Source: Gammaproteobacteria bacterium
Lineage (GTDB): Bacteria; Pseudomonadota; Gammaproteobacteria; Eutrophobiales; Eutrophobiaceae
NCBI GenBank assembly: GCA_004297165.1
Contig: SCUJ01000005.1
Coordinates: 1-64,000, forward strand
Direction: 5' to 3'
Length of the DNA: 64,000 nucleotides
The translations under genes and the position numbers were made by a program. The notes under the pieces are model-generated. The model made no database searches, was not told where the DNA came from, and saw only the letters and a list, made by a program, of their open reading frames with translations. Each line of letters begins with the position of its first letter. The stretch's first letter is position 1. Below are positions 40,497-48,605 of the stretch, in pieces.

Positions 40497-41741
40497 TCAG
40501 TCCTTGTTTGCCGACGCCGAGCCCGCCTCGTCCCACAACAGCCGCGGATCGAAACTGCTCGCGGCGAACATCGTCAACACCACGACCGCGCCGAAGAAGC
40601 TGGCGCCGATGCCGGGGCGGATGGTGGTCAGCGTGCCCATGGTGACGAGGCCGGTCAACAGGGCGACCAGGAAGACATCGACCATCGACCAGGCCCCGAT
40701 CACCTCGGTGATGCGATAAAGGACCGTGCGGTCGCGCAGCCGCCATTGTGATTTCTTCCGCAGTGAGAGTTGCAGATAAACCAGCACAATGAGCTTCAGC
40801 ACCGGCACCACGATGCTGGCGACAAACACGATCAATCCGAGTCCCCACATCCCGTCTTCAATGAGATGCTCGACGCCCTCCAGGATGGTGTTCGGCGCGC
40901 CCCGGCCGAAACGGATCACGGTCAGGACGGGATAGAGATTGGCGGGGATGAACATGATGGCGGCCGCGCACAACAAGGCCCACGTCTTCATGACACTGTT
41001 ATGCTTGCGCCGGTGCAGGGAGGCCTTGCAGCGGCGGCATTCGGCGTCGCCTTTCCTGCCGTCATGCAACAGGCCGCAGGCATGGCAGGTCAGGACCTCC
41101 GCAAGGTTTGCCGGGTCAACCGGCGTCCGCGCCGGAGACAAGGCCCAGAGCGCCCTGGGGTCGAAGCTTGCTCTTGCTGCGCTATATATAATGAGTAACC
41201 CGACCAGGGCATATAGGGATATGCCAGTGATGACATTGGCGAGATCCTGCAATTTTACGATGGCGATCAACACCGCCAGCATGAAGACGCTGACCAGGCT
41301 CCAGGGATCGACGGCATGGATGACGCGGTAAATCAATCCGGCCGCGGGCGGCAGCCGTTCCATGAACAAGGCGCCGGACAGGAGATAGATCATCCCGGCA
41401 ATAACCGCCAGCGGGAATAGAATACTGGTGAAAAAGACCAGCAGCCCGAGTTCGCCCATACCCATGCGGTAAAGCGCCAACCCGCCTTCCAACAGGTTAT
41501 TAACCACCACACGCCCGCTGAACTCCAGGGAGAGGAAGGGGTAACTGTTGGCGAGGATGAAGAGGATGAACGCGCTGGTATAAAGGGCCAGGCTGCGTTC
41601 CAGCGAATTCGGGATGCTCCGGTACAACAAGCCGCCGCAATGGCTGCACGAGGCCTTCGCGCCGGGCGGCAAGGGCTCGATCCGATACAGGTGATCACAT
41701 TCGTGGCAGGCAATCAGTTCCCCTGTGAGATTGTCAACCAT
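40497..41741 (-). CDS. pqiA: PqiA-like inner-membrane protein
   Basis: 414 residues, eight or so membrane helices in two halves. Each half is preceded by a zinc-ribbon-like module: CHECDHLYRIEPLPPGAKASCSHC and CHACGLLHDGRKGDAECRRC. This duplicated layout is typical of PqiA/YebS (paraquat-inducible protein A), the inner-membrane partner of PqiB. First gene of the minus-strand operon pqiA-pqiB-pqiC-lolA-like-RND. Confidence 0.93.
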   Translation of the reverse strand: MVDNLTGELIACHECDHLYRIEPLPPGAKASCSHCGGLLYRSIPNSLERSLALYTSAFILFILANSYPFLSLEFSGRVVVNNLLEGGLALYRMGMGELGLLVFFTSILFPLAVIAGMIYLLSGALFMERLPPAAGLIYRVIHAVDPWSLVSVFMLAVLIAIVKLQDLANVITGISLYALVGLLIIYSAARASFDPRALWALSPARTPVDPANLAEVLTCHACGLLHDGRKGDAECRRCKASLHRRKHNSVMKTWALLCAAAIMFIPANLYPVLTVIRFGRGAPNTILEGVEHLIEDGMWGLGLIVFVASIVVPVLKLIVLVYLQLSLRKKSQWRLRDRTVLYRITEVIGAWSMVDVFLVALLTGLVTMGTLTTIRPGIGASFFGAVVVLTMFAASSFDPRLLWDEAGSASANKD

Positions 41742-41865
41742 AGGCTATCCGGGACATGTTGTAGTTTCAGGCCATCATGCCCAATCCGCCCTTGGAAATA
41801 AAGGGGCCGGGTGGGTTTATTTTCATCAAGCCATGCCGGCATTAATGCACGGCCAGGCAGTCACG

Positions 41866-42339
41866 TTATGCCGCGTTTTTCTTCTTGACCACAAGATCGA
41901 CATCACGGTTGAGTATGTGCAACAAAGTAACAAGTTGATTCATCGACTTGCTGGTGTTTGCCGGATCGAGGAGTCGATAAAGTTGGGGCAAGGAAGTCTG
42001 TAACCTTTTTGCAATCTGGCGCCTGCTCAAGCCGCTGTTTTCGATTCCGCGTTGGGCTTCCACGGTAAGTTTATAGGTGAGGAGCTCCGCGAGATAATTT
42101 GGATCCTCGTTGTATTCGAGAACCTGCTCGATATGTACGGAGCCTTCTTTACCGGATTCCAGGACATAGGTGAAGGCCTCGTTCCCAAGCTCTCTATCCA
42201 CGAACGCTTCCTTTATTCGATCCTCAGGGCCCGGCCGTGGATCGGCTTTCGCGTATGGAAAGTTATGGGTTACGCCTGAACGCGTCACCACCTCGAATTC
42301 ATTACGCCGGTTGTTTAATGTGATGCAGCGAATCTTCAT
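41866..42339 (-). CDS. HTH protein with N-terminal DUF2442-like region, antitoxin-like
   Basis: 157 residues. The C-terminal part (LTVEAQRGIENSGLSRRQIAKRLQTSLPQLYRLLDPANTSKSMNQLVTLLHILN) is an XRE-type helix-turn-helix. The N-terminal half (MKIRCITLNNRRNEFEVVTRSGVTHNFPYAKADP) is a small beta-rich domain. The ATG at 42339 overlaps the stop of the DUF4160-like gene (ATGA), so the two are a coupled pair reminiscent of toxin-antitoxin modules. It probably controls its own promoter at the palindrome 42536-42559. Confidence 0.8.
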   Translation of the reverse strand: MKIRCITLNNRRNEFEVVTRSGVTHNFPYAKADPRPGPEDRIKEAFVDRELGNEAFTYVLESGKEGSVHIEQVLEYNEDPNYLAELLTYKLTVEAQRGIENSGLSRRQIAKRLQTSLPQLYRLLDPANTSKSMNQLVTLLHILNRDVDLVVKKKNAA

Positions 42340-42530
42340 AATTTGTCTTCGTCGTTCAATTCTCTGAGGAGTTGCAAGAGTCTTCGATTGGCCTTCCCTT
42401 CCATCGGTTGCCAATTCTCCAGGTCCCACTTCACTACAAGTCTCGATTTCTCGTATACATGGACATGGCGAGGGGAGTGGTCACCCTTCCATGTTAAAAA
42501 GATGTAGTTCCCTCTACGCGTCTTCCCCAT
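42336..42530 (-). CDS. DUF4160-like small protein, possible toxin partner
   Basis: 64 residues: IFLTWKGDHSPRHVHVYEKSRLVVKWDLENWQPMEGKANRRLLQLLREL. The HSPRHVHVY motif and the following strands resemble DUF4160 proteins, which usually sit beside DUF2442/HTH partners. No biochemical role is established that I can cite. Upstream gene of the coupled pair. Confidence 0.75.
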   Translation of the reverse strand: MGKTRRGNYIFLTWKGDHSPRHVHVYEKSRLVVKWDLENWQPMEGKANRRLLQLLRELNDEDKL

Positions 42531-42535
42531 GCGTT

Positions 42536-42559
42536 GATGTTACCATATAAGGTAACATC
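42536..42559 (-). promoter_or_regulatory. Perfect 9-base operator palindrome GATGTTACC-N6-GGTAACATC
   Basis: The arms 42536-42544 and 42551-42559 are perfect complements; on the coding strand the loop region reads TTATAT, a good -10 box. The palindrome begins only six bases from the DUF4160-like start, so the transcript would have a very short leader. Likely autoregulation by the HTH protein of the pair. Confidence 0.65.
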
Positions 42560-42622
42560 TGCAAGGGTGATAGAAAAATAACCTGGTCGCAGGGGGGCAA
42601 AATCCGGACCGCCCTCGCTGAA

Positions 42623-44629
42623 TTATTTATTCAACCGTCGCGCTTTATTGGTGGAAGACCGCTGGACCTTATTGACGCCGGCCACTCGCGTTTTTTCGGT
42701 GGCCGGCTGCCAGGCCGGCACGAGGTGGCGCTTGCCGCTGCCGATGAGATCCGCCCTCCCCATCCGCTGCAAGGCCTTGCGTAGCAGCGGCCAGTTCTCC
42801 GGGTCGTGATAACGCAGGAAGGCCTTGTGCAGGCGGCGCTGCGTCCCGCTCCTTGGTACTGGCATCGCGGGGTCCGCGCCGGAGATGCGGTGCAGCGGGT
42901 CGAGACGCGTGTGATACATCGCGGTCGCCGTCGCCATGGGCGTGGGCGTGAAGGTCTGCACCTGATCGAGGCGGAAGTTATGGCGCTTCAGCCAGAGGGC
43001 GAGGTTCAGCATGTCCTCGTCCGTGGTCCCCGGATGGGCGGCGATGAAATACGGGATCAGATATTGTTCCTTACCGGCCTCTTTGGAATATTTTTCGAAG
43101 AGTTCCCGGAAGCGTTCATAGCTTTCCATGCCGGGTTTCATCATCCGCTTGAGGACATTCTCCTCGCTATGCTCGGGCGCGATCTTGAGATACCCGCCAA
43201 CGTGATGCTGGACCAGTTCCTTCACGTAGGCGGGCGAGCGTACGGCGAGGTCGTAGCGTACGCCGGATCCGATCAACACCTTCTTCACCCCCGGCAGGGC
43301 GCGGGCCTCGCGGTAGAGTTCGATCAGGGCGCTGTGATCGGTGTTGAGATTGCTGCAAATAGTGGGATAGACGCAGGAGGGACGGCGGCAGGAGGCCTCG
43401 ATCTCGCGGCTCTTGCAGGCGATGCGGTACATGTTCGCGGTCGGGCCGCCGAGATCCGAGATCACGCCGGTGAATCCCTCCACCTTGTCGCGGATCTCTT
43501 CAATCTCCCGCAACACGGACTCTTTCGAGCGGCTCTGGATGATGCGGCCCTCGTGTTCGGTGATGGAGCAGAAGGTGCAACCGCCGAAGCAGCCGCGCAT
43601 GATGTTGACGGAGTGGCGGATCATCTCCCAGGCCGGGATGCGTTGCCCGCGATAGACGGGATGCGGGGCGCGGGCATAAGGTAGGTCGTACACATAATCC
43701 ATCTCCGCGGTGCTCAACGGGATCGGCGGCGGGTTCAGCCAGAGTTCCCGATCGCCGTGCCGCTGCACCAGCGGTCGCGCGTTGCCGGGGTTGGTCTCCT
43801 GATGCAGGATGCGGGAGGCACGGGCGTAGGCCACGGGATTTTGGCTGACCTCTGCGTAAGCCGGCAGACGGACAGCGGTCCTGCCGGGCTGAACATCTGC
43901 ACTTTCGCGCTCCGCTCCAGTCCCGGACGGATCGAGGATCCGCCAATCGTGTGGCAGTTCCTTGCGCATCAACGCCGTGCCCCGCAGGTCCGTGATCTCC
44001 GCGATGGAGGCGCCGCGCGCGAGTCGATGCGTGAGTTCGACGATGGCGCGCTCGGCGTTTCCGAACATCAGCAGGTCCGCCTTGGCATCCACCAGAAAGG
44101 AGCGCCGGACCTTGTCCGACCAGTAATCGTAATGGGCGATGCGCCTGAGGCTCGCCTCGATCCCGCCGATGACCAGCGGGACCTCGGGGAAGGCCTCGCG
44201 GCAACGGGCGGAATACACCAGCACGGCGCGGTCCGGACGCTTACCCGCCGCGCCGCCGGGGGTATAGGCATCTTCCGAACGGATCTTGCGATCGGCCGTG
44301 TAGCGGTTGACCATGGAATCCATGTTCCCGGCGGTGACCCCGAAATAGAGATTGGGCCGGCCGAGCGCGGCGAAGGCCTCCGCTGTATGCCAGTCCGGCT
44401 GGGCGATGATCCCGACCCGGAAGCCTTGCGCCTCCAAAAGCCGGCCGACGAGCGCCATTCCAAAGCTCGGGTGATCGACATAGGCATCCCCGGTCACCAG
44501 GATCACATCACAGGAATCCCAGCCGAGGTCCTCCATCTCGGCCCGGCTCATGGGCAGGAATGGCGCCACGCCGAAGCGTTTCGCCCAGAAGGGCTTGTAG
44601 GTATGGATTGGCGTTAGCGACGACTGCAT
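42623..44629 (-). CDS. YgiQ-family radical SAM protein
   Basis: 668 residues. An N-terminal YgiQ domain ([34 protein letters not shown]) and a radical SAM core with the CxxxCxxC cluster motif in [11 protein letters not shown], then a conserved C-terminal region ([16 protein letters not shown]). The family binds a 4Fe-4S cluster and SAM; the reaction is unknown. The start is taken at 44629 because the family N-terminus begins there; the frame runs open to 44698. Confidence 0.92.
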   Translation of the reverse strand: MQSSLTPIHTYKPFWAKRFGVAPFLPMSRAEMEDLGWDSCDVILVTGDAYVDHPSFGMALVGRLLEAQGFRVGIIAQPDWHTAEAFAALGRPNLYFGVTAGNMDSMVNRYTADRKIRSEDAYTPGGAAGKRPDRAVLVYSARCREAFPEVPLVIGGIEASLRRIAHYDYWSDKVRRSFLVDAKADLLMFGNAERAIVELTHRLARGASIAEITDLRGTALMRKELPHDWRILDPSGTGAERESADVQPGRTAVRLPAYAEVSQNPVAYARASRILHQETNPGNARPLVQRHGDRELWLNPPPIPLSTAEMDYVYDLPYARAPHPVYRGQRIPAWEMIRHSVNIMRGCFGGCTFCSITEHEGRIIQSRSKESVLREIEEIRDKVEGFTGVISDLGGPTANMYRIACKSREIEASCRRPSCVYPTICSNLNTDHSALIELYREARALPGVKKVLIGSGVRYDLAVRSPAYVKELVQHHVGGYLKIAPEHSEENVLKRMMKPGMESYERFRELFEKYSKEAGKEQYLIPYFIAAHPGTTDEDMLNLALWLKRHNFRLDQVQTFTPTPMATATAMYHTRLDPLHRISGADPAMPVPRSGTQRRLHKAFLRYHDPENWPLLRKALQRMGRADLIGSGKRHLVPAWQPATEKTRVAGVNKVQRSSTNKARRLNK

Positions 44630-44699
44630 GATGGCTATTGTCACACAGGAAGATTGATTCGGCACTTCAAGGTTGGAGATGACTTCGATTAATGGCAAC

Positions 44700-44705
44700 T
44701 ATAAT
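44700..44705 (+). promoter_or_regulatory. Perfect TATAAT -10 box upstream of the metallophosphatase gene
   Basis: TATAAT lies about 50 bases before the ATG at 44756. No good -35 hexamer stands at 16-18 bases, so the promoter may need an activator. Confidence 0.45.
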
Positions 44706-44755
44706 GTAAGCATATTCACTCACCTGCCTTAGATGACATTTTGAGAATACAAGTG

Positions 44756-46597
44756 ATGGCCAGACAGTTCCTCCTATCTGTTTCCCTGATCCTGGCTCTC
44801 CTGCCCTTCTGGGTCCACGGCGCCACCCGTATAGAGGACTGGCGCTGGTCCGGGGTGGAGCGTGTGGTTGCGGTGGCCGACATCCATGGCGCCTGGGATG
44901 CCTTTTCCCGCCTCCTCCGTCAGTTGCAGTTGGTCGATGACGACCTCGACTGGCAAGGCGGGGCGACACACCTGGTAATTGTGGGCGACGTTCTGGACCG
45001 GGGCGACGAGTCGCGCCGGGTGCTGGACCTGATCATGAAACTGGAATCGGAGGCGCCGGCGGCCGGCGGCAGGGTGCACATGGTGCTGGGTAATCATGAG
45101 GTGATGAACCTGCTGGGCGACCTCGCCTATGTGTCAGAGGGTGAATACGCAAGTTATGCCGCCGATGAAGATCCCACCGACCGGGACGCGGCCTGGCGTC
45201 GCTTCAAGAACTTGAACAGCGGCAAGGATCCGGAGGCGGCGTTAAAGGCAGAATTCAACCGCAGGTATCCGCAAGGCTTCTTCGGACACCGCCGATACTT
45301 TTCCGTTGCCGGTCCTTACGGGAAGTGGTTGTTGCAGCGTCCCGTGTTGCTGCAGGTCGACGACAGCCTGTTCCTCCACGGCGGATATTCCCAAATGCTG
45401 CTCTCGACCGGTGTCGCCGCCATCAATCGCGATTATGGAGAAACGCTCAGCGCCTACCTGGAATATCTCTCGCTGCTGGCTTCCGCCGGTATCCTCCCCC
45501 TGGAATCCGGATTCCATGATCACTCCAGAATCCTGGAAGCCTACCTCGCGGGTCAGGCCAAGGCAGGGACGGTAGTCCCCGCGGACATGCAAACCGCTGC
45601 AAGGGAAATCATCCGTATGTACAACTCACCGCTGTTCCAGCCGGATTCACCCATCTGGTACAGGGGCAATGTGGGCTGCGGCAGCGCAATCGCCGAATCC
45701 ATCCTGGATGCGGCCCTGGCGCGTCACGCCGCCGGCAGGCTGGTCATCGGCCATACCCCTACGCACAACCACCAAATACTGACCCGGTTTGGCGGTAAAC
45801 TTGTTCGCGCCGACACCGGCATGCTGAGCGCCCATTACGGCGGCCAGGCATCGGCAGTGATCGTCGAAGCGGGCAAGGTGTCGGCAGTCTATGCCGGCCA
45901 GTCCGGAAAAATGGAACCGGGAGTCCAGCCACGGCAGGTGGGCGCGAGGCCGGATAGCCTTTCCGATGATGAACTGGAAACCCTGCTGTCCACCGCCCCG
46001 GTGGCGGACGCCAGGCGTCAGGAAAATGGATCGAGCCTGTTGCAACTCGCCATCGAGGGGTCCCGTTTCGATGCCCTGTATACCCCTTCGCGAGGGTCGC
46101 GTTACCTGCCCCAGGTCGCCGCCTATCGTCTCGACCGCCTTCTGGGGATCGACCTGGCGCCGGTGACCGTCAAACGCGAGGTGGGCGGAACGACGGGGTC
46201 GCTGCAGGTAACGCCGGAAGCCCTGGTCAGTGAGCCGCAGCGCGCACAACAACGCGAGGGCGGGAGTGCCTGGTGTCCGCTGGGCGAGCAATTCAACCTG
46301 ATGTATGTCTTCGATATCCTGATGTACAACGAGGGCCGCCGGCCCGAGGAGATACGTTATACCCCCGGCGACTGGCATCTTGTGCTGACCGGCAACCAGC
46401 GGACATTCGCGGCGCGCAACGGCCGGCCGCGCCATCTCCGCGAAATCGCGGTCGATATCCCCGAAAGTCTCAAGGACCGGCTGGCGGCGCTCGACATGAA
46501 ACAACTCGATACCGCCTTGGGGGATGTTCTGGACAGAAAAAGCCTGGAGGCGATCCTCAAGCGTCGCGATCTTCTGCTGAAGTCCGCGAGGCCCTGA
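44756..46597 (+). CDS. Exported metallophosphatase with C-terminal kinase-fold-like region
   Basis: 613 residues. A signal peptide (RQFLLSVSLILALLPFWVHG) is followed by a calcineurin-like phosphoesterase domain with ADIHG (42-44), GDVLDRG (about 78) and GNHE (112-115), plus later GH motifs (LVIGHTPTHNH). Residues about 430-600 are different: YLPQVAAYRLDRLLGIDLAPVTVKREVGGTTGSLQ and FDILMYNEGRRPEEIRY resemble the FAM20/HipA-like atypical kinase fold, but the usual catalytic Asp motifs are not clearly kept. Acts in the periplasm. The start is ATG 44756; TTG 44741 is an in-frame alternative. No clear ribosome-binding site. Confidence 0.85.
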   Translation: MARQFLLSVSLILALLPFWVHGATRIEDWRWSGVERVVAVADIHGAWDAFSRLLRQLQLVDDDLDWQGGATHLVIVGDVLDRGDESRRVLDLIMKLESEAPAAGGRVHMVLGNHEVMNLLGDLAYVSEGEYASYAADEDPTDRDAAWRRFKNLNSGKDPEAALKAEFNRRYPQGFFGHRRYFSVAGPYGKWLLQRPVLLQVDDSLFLHGGYSQMLLSTGVAAINRDYGETLSAYLEYLSLLASAGILPLESGFHDHSRILEAYLAGQAKAGTVVPADMQTAAREIIRMYNSPLFQPDSPIWYRGNVGCGSAIAESILDAALARHAAGRLVIGHTPTHNHQILTRFGGKLVRADTGMLSAHYGGQASAVIVEAGKVSAVYAGQSGKMEPGVQPRQVGARPDSLSDDELETLLSTAPVADARRQENGSSLLQLAIEGSRFDALYTPSRGSRYLPQVAAYRLDRLLGIDLAPVTVKREVGGTTGSLQVTPEALVSEPQRAQQREGGSAWCPLGEQFNLMYVFDILMYNEGRRPEEIRYTPGDWHLVLTGNQRTFAARNGRPRHLREIAVDIPESLKDRLAALDMKQLDTALGDVLDRKSLEAILKRRDLLLKSARP

Positions 46598-46610
46598 AGT
46601 CAATTCCGGA

Positions 46611-47291
46611 TCAGCGTGTTCCGATGACAAAAAAGACGGTGACGAATACCGAGGCGGCCAGGGCCAGCGTCACCATAAATACGTTATACGCATAGTTGAG
46701 AAAATGGTATTTGCGCGTCAGCACCCATCCCATCGAATAGATATCGCGGGACATGCTGTCATAAAGCAGCCTGCGGTGTTGCATCAGGTGATCCATGCCG
46801 GTGAGAAATTCCGATTCGGGCAGACGGGTGAAATTTCCAAAAAAGAGGATGTTCGCTTCGTTCTTGAACACCTGCTCCAGATTGATGTCGCTGGTCATGA
46901 GTCGCGGCCGGGACGCCAGAATGGCCATGGTGAGTGACGCGACGCACCCGAGCAGCAGGATTACGGAGGGCGCCATCAGCCAGGTGTTTTCCTCAATCCG
47001 GGGCGATACCAGGGCGATAATCACGGAGATGATCATGCCGTTTATGCCCACCAGCGTATTGGCCTTGTTATCGGCCAACTGCACTAACTGGACGTTTTTG
47101 TCGTAGAAGACCCGGAACAGCGTTTCGATGCCGCGGTTGCTGCCGGGCTCGCCATCCTTGTCCTTTTTTTTCTTCTTCGGCTCCTCTTCCGCAGCGAAAC
47201 TGTCATCGGGTTCAGCAGCCACATCGAGTCTGGCTGCCGACGGGCCTTCAGGCTGTTCTATAGCCGCATCCGGTGAGGTATTTTCTTGCAT
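46611..47291 (-). CDS. Pycsar-effector-like (PycTM/DUF5706) membrane protein
   Basis: 226 residues. A charged, disordered N-terminus (about 1-50, with a KKKKKDKD stretch) leads to FRVFYDKNVQLVQLADNKANTLVGINGMIISVIIALV (about 59-95), which matches the conserved start of the Pycsar effector TM domain. Two more hydrophobic segments follow (105-127, 202-223). In Pycsar antiphage systems this domain responds to cyclic CMP/UMP and damages the membrane. No pyrimidine cyclase gene is adjacent, so a defence role is not shown; it may be a housekeeping relative. Convergent with the phosphatase gene, divergent from the next. Confidence 0.8.
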   Translation of the reverse strand: MQENTSPDAAIEQPEGPSAARLDVAAEPDDSFAAEEEPKKKKKDKDGEPGSNRGIETLFRVFYDKNVQLVQLADNKANTLVGINGMIISVIIALVSPRIEENTWLMAPSVILLLGCVASLTMAILASRPRLMTSDINLEQVFKNEANILFFGNFTRLPESEFLTGMDHLMQHRRLLYDSMSRDIYSMGWVLTRKYHFLNYAYNVFMVTLALAASVFVTVFFVIGTR

Positions 47292-47355
47292 CGCCAGAAC
47301 CTTACATTTTACTCGGGCAATGGTACACTAAAATTCCGTCTGCAGGACGAATCTC

Positions 47356-48450
47356 ATGCATATCCAACGCGACCCGAGAGCTTACATCGGCCATATTCTC
47401 AGCCTTTGGACCGTCTGCGCCTGCTTGTCTGCGGGCGCCGTCAGCGCCGCAGGAGATGGCGGCAAGGTCTCCCCCCTGTTTCAGTCACACGAACCGCTGA
47501 ACCTGCGCATCTCGGCGCCATTTTCCCAGTTCATCCGGGGCCGCGGCAGCGAACGCCCCTATGTCCCCGCCATGCTGACATTCACGGATGAAAACGGCGC
47601 GGAACGCCAACTCGAATTGAAGATCCGCGTTCGCGGCAAATCCCGGGCCAACCCGGAGACCTGCGCGTTCCCGCCGCTCATGCTCAACTTCAGCCGCAAG
47701 AAGCTGGATGGCACGCCCTTCGCGGACGAGAACAAGTTGAAGCTGGTTACCCACTGCCAGAACAAAAGCGCTTATGAAAACTATGTACGGCTCGAATACC
47801 TGAACTATCGCGTGTTCCAGCTCTTTACCGATCATTCCGTGCGCGTGCGGCTCGCGCAAATCAACTATCGCGATTCTGAAAACGATAAGGACCTAGGCGT
47901 CCACACAGCCTTTTTCCTCGAGGATTCCGGGCGCATGGCCCGTCGTCTGGGCATGAAACAGATCCGGGAGACACGGCTTGCCCCGCAAATCTACGATCCG
48001 GCCAGCCTGAACCTCGTGGAGGTATTCGCCTACTTCCTGGGCAATGTGGACTGGTCGGCGGTCCGTGGCCCGGAGGGCGAGGATTGCTGCCACAACATCA
48101 TCCCGTTGCGGGACGCCAGCGGTAAAACATTCCCCGTGCCCTATGACTTCGACTCCACCGGCGTCGTGGATGCGCCTTATGCGCCGGTGCCGAAGAGTCT
48201 GTCGATTGACTCCGTACGCCAGCGGTTGTACCGGGGATTCTGTCATGGCGATGGCATTCTCCAGGGGACACTGCAACTTTTCGAGGAAAAGCGCGGCGCG
48301 ATCACGGACCTGTATCAAAGCCAGGCCGATCTGTCTCCGCGGTCCGCCAGTAGCGCCCTGAACTACTATGGGATCTTCTATAAGACGATCGGCACGCCAG
48401 GCTCGCTGGAGCGGGAAATCGTCAATAAATGCCGCGACATGTCCGGTTGA
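47356..48450 (+). CDS. Exported protein with CotH/atypical-kinase-like features
   Basis: 364 residues with a signal peptide (LSLWTVCACLSAGAVSA). The middle contains TFTDENGAERQLELKIRVRGKSRAN and KLKLVTHC. The C-terminal half (about 220-290) has VEVFAYFLGNVDWSAVRG, CCHNIIPL and PVPYDFDSTGVVDAPYA. The order N-x-DW, HN, then YDFD recalls the catalytic loop and metal-binding Asp of CotH-type and related atypical kinases, suggesting phosphorylation of a periplasmic target; this is inference. Divergently placed from the PycTM-like gene with a 64-base gap. Confidence 0.7.
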   Translation: MHIQRDPRAYIGHILSLWTVCACLSAGAVSAAGDGGKVSPLFQSHEPLNLRISAPFSQFIRGRGSERPYVPAMLTFTDENGAERQLELKIRVRGKSRANPETCAFPPLMLNFSRKKLDGTPFADENKLKLVTHCQNKSAYENYVRLEYLNYRVFQLFTDHSVRVRLAQINYRDSENDKDLGVHTAFFLEDSGRMARRLGMKQIRETRLAPQIYDPASLNLVEVFAYFLGNVDWSAVRGPEGEDCCHNIIPLRDASGKTFPVPYDFDSTGVVDAPYAPVPKSLSIDSVRQRLYRGFCHGDGILQGTLQLFEEKRGAITDLYQSQADLSPRSASSALNYYGIFYKTIGTPGSLEREIVNKCRDMSG

Positions 48451-48489
48451 TGCCGTCAATCCCTACACTGACCGGAAATTGATCGACGA

Positions 48490-48512
48490 ACCGCGGCATT
48501 TTTACCCGCGGT
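48490..48512. terminator. Inverted repeat ACCGCGG-N9-CCGCGGT
   Basis: A 7-base GC-rich stem 40 bases after the CotH-like stop and 94 before opgG. No T-run follows; it may be a weak terminator. Confidence 0.4.
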
Positions 48513-48545
48513 GAAACCGGCGATGAGCAGGGAGACAACATAATC

Positions 48546-48551
48546 TATAAT
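48546..48551 (+). promoter_or_regulatory. Perfect TATAAT -10 box upstream of opgG
   Basis: TATAAT stands 54 bases before the opgG ATG. The -35 region is poor (TGAGCA at 16 bases). Likely start of the opgG-opgH transcript. Confidence 0.5.
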
Positions 48552-48605
48552 GCGCTTCCGGCGACAGACCGATAAGCAACACCCCCTTTGGCAGGCAACA
48601 CATCC

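Noticed and set aside
46611-48450. A complete Pycsar antiphage system
   Set aside because: Only the effector-like membrane domain is seen. No pyrimidine cyclase or associated defence gene lies nearby.
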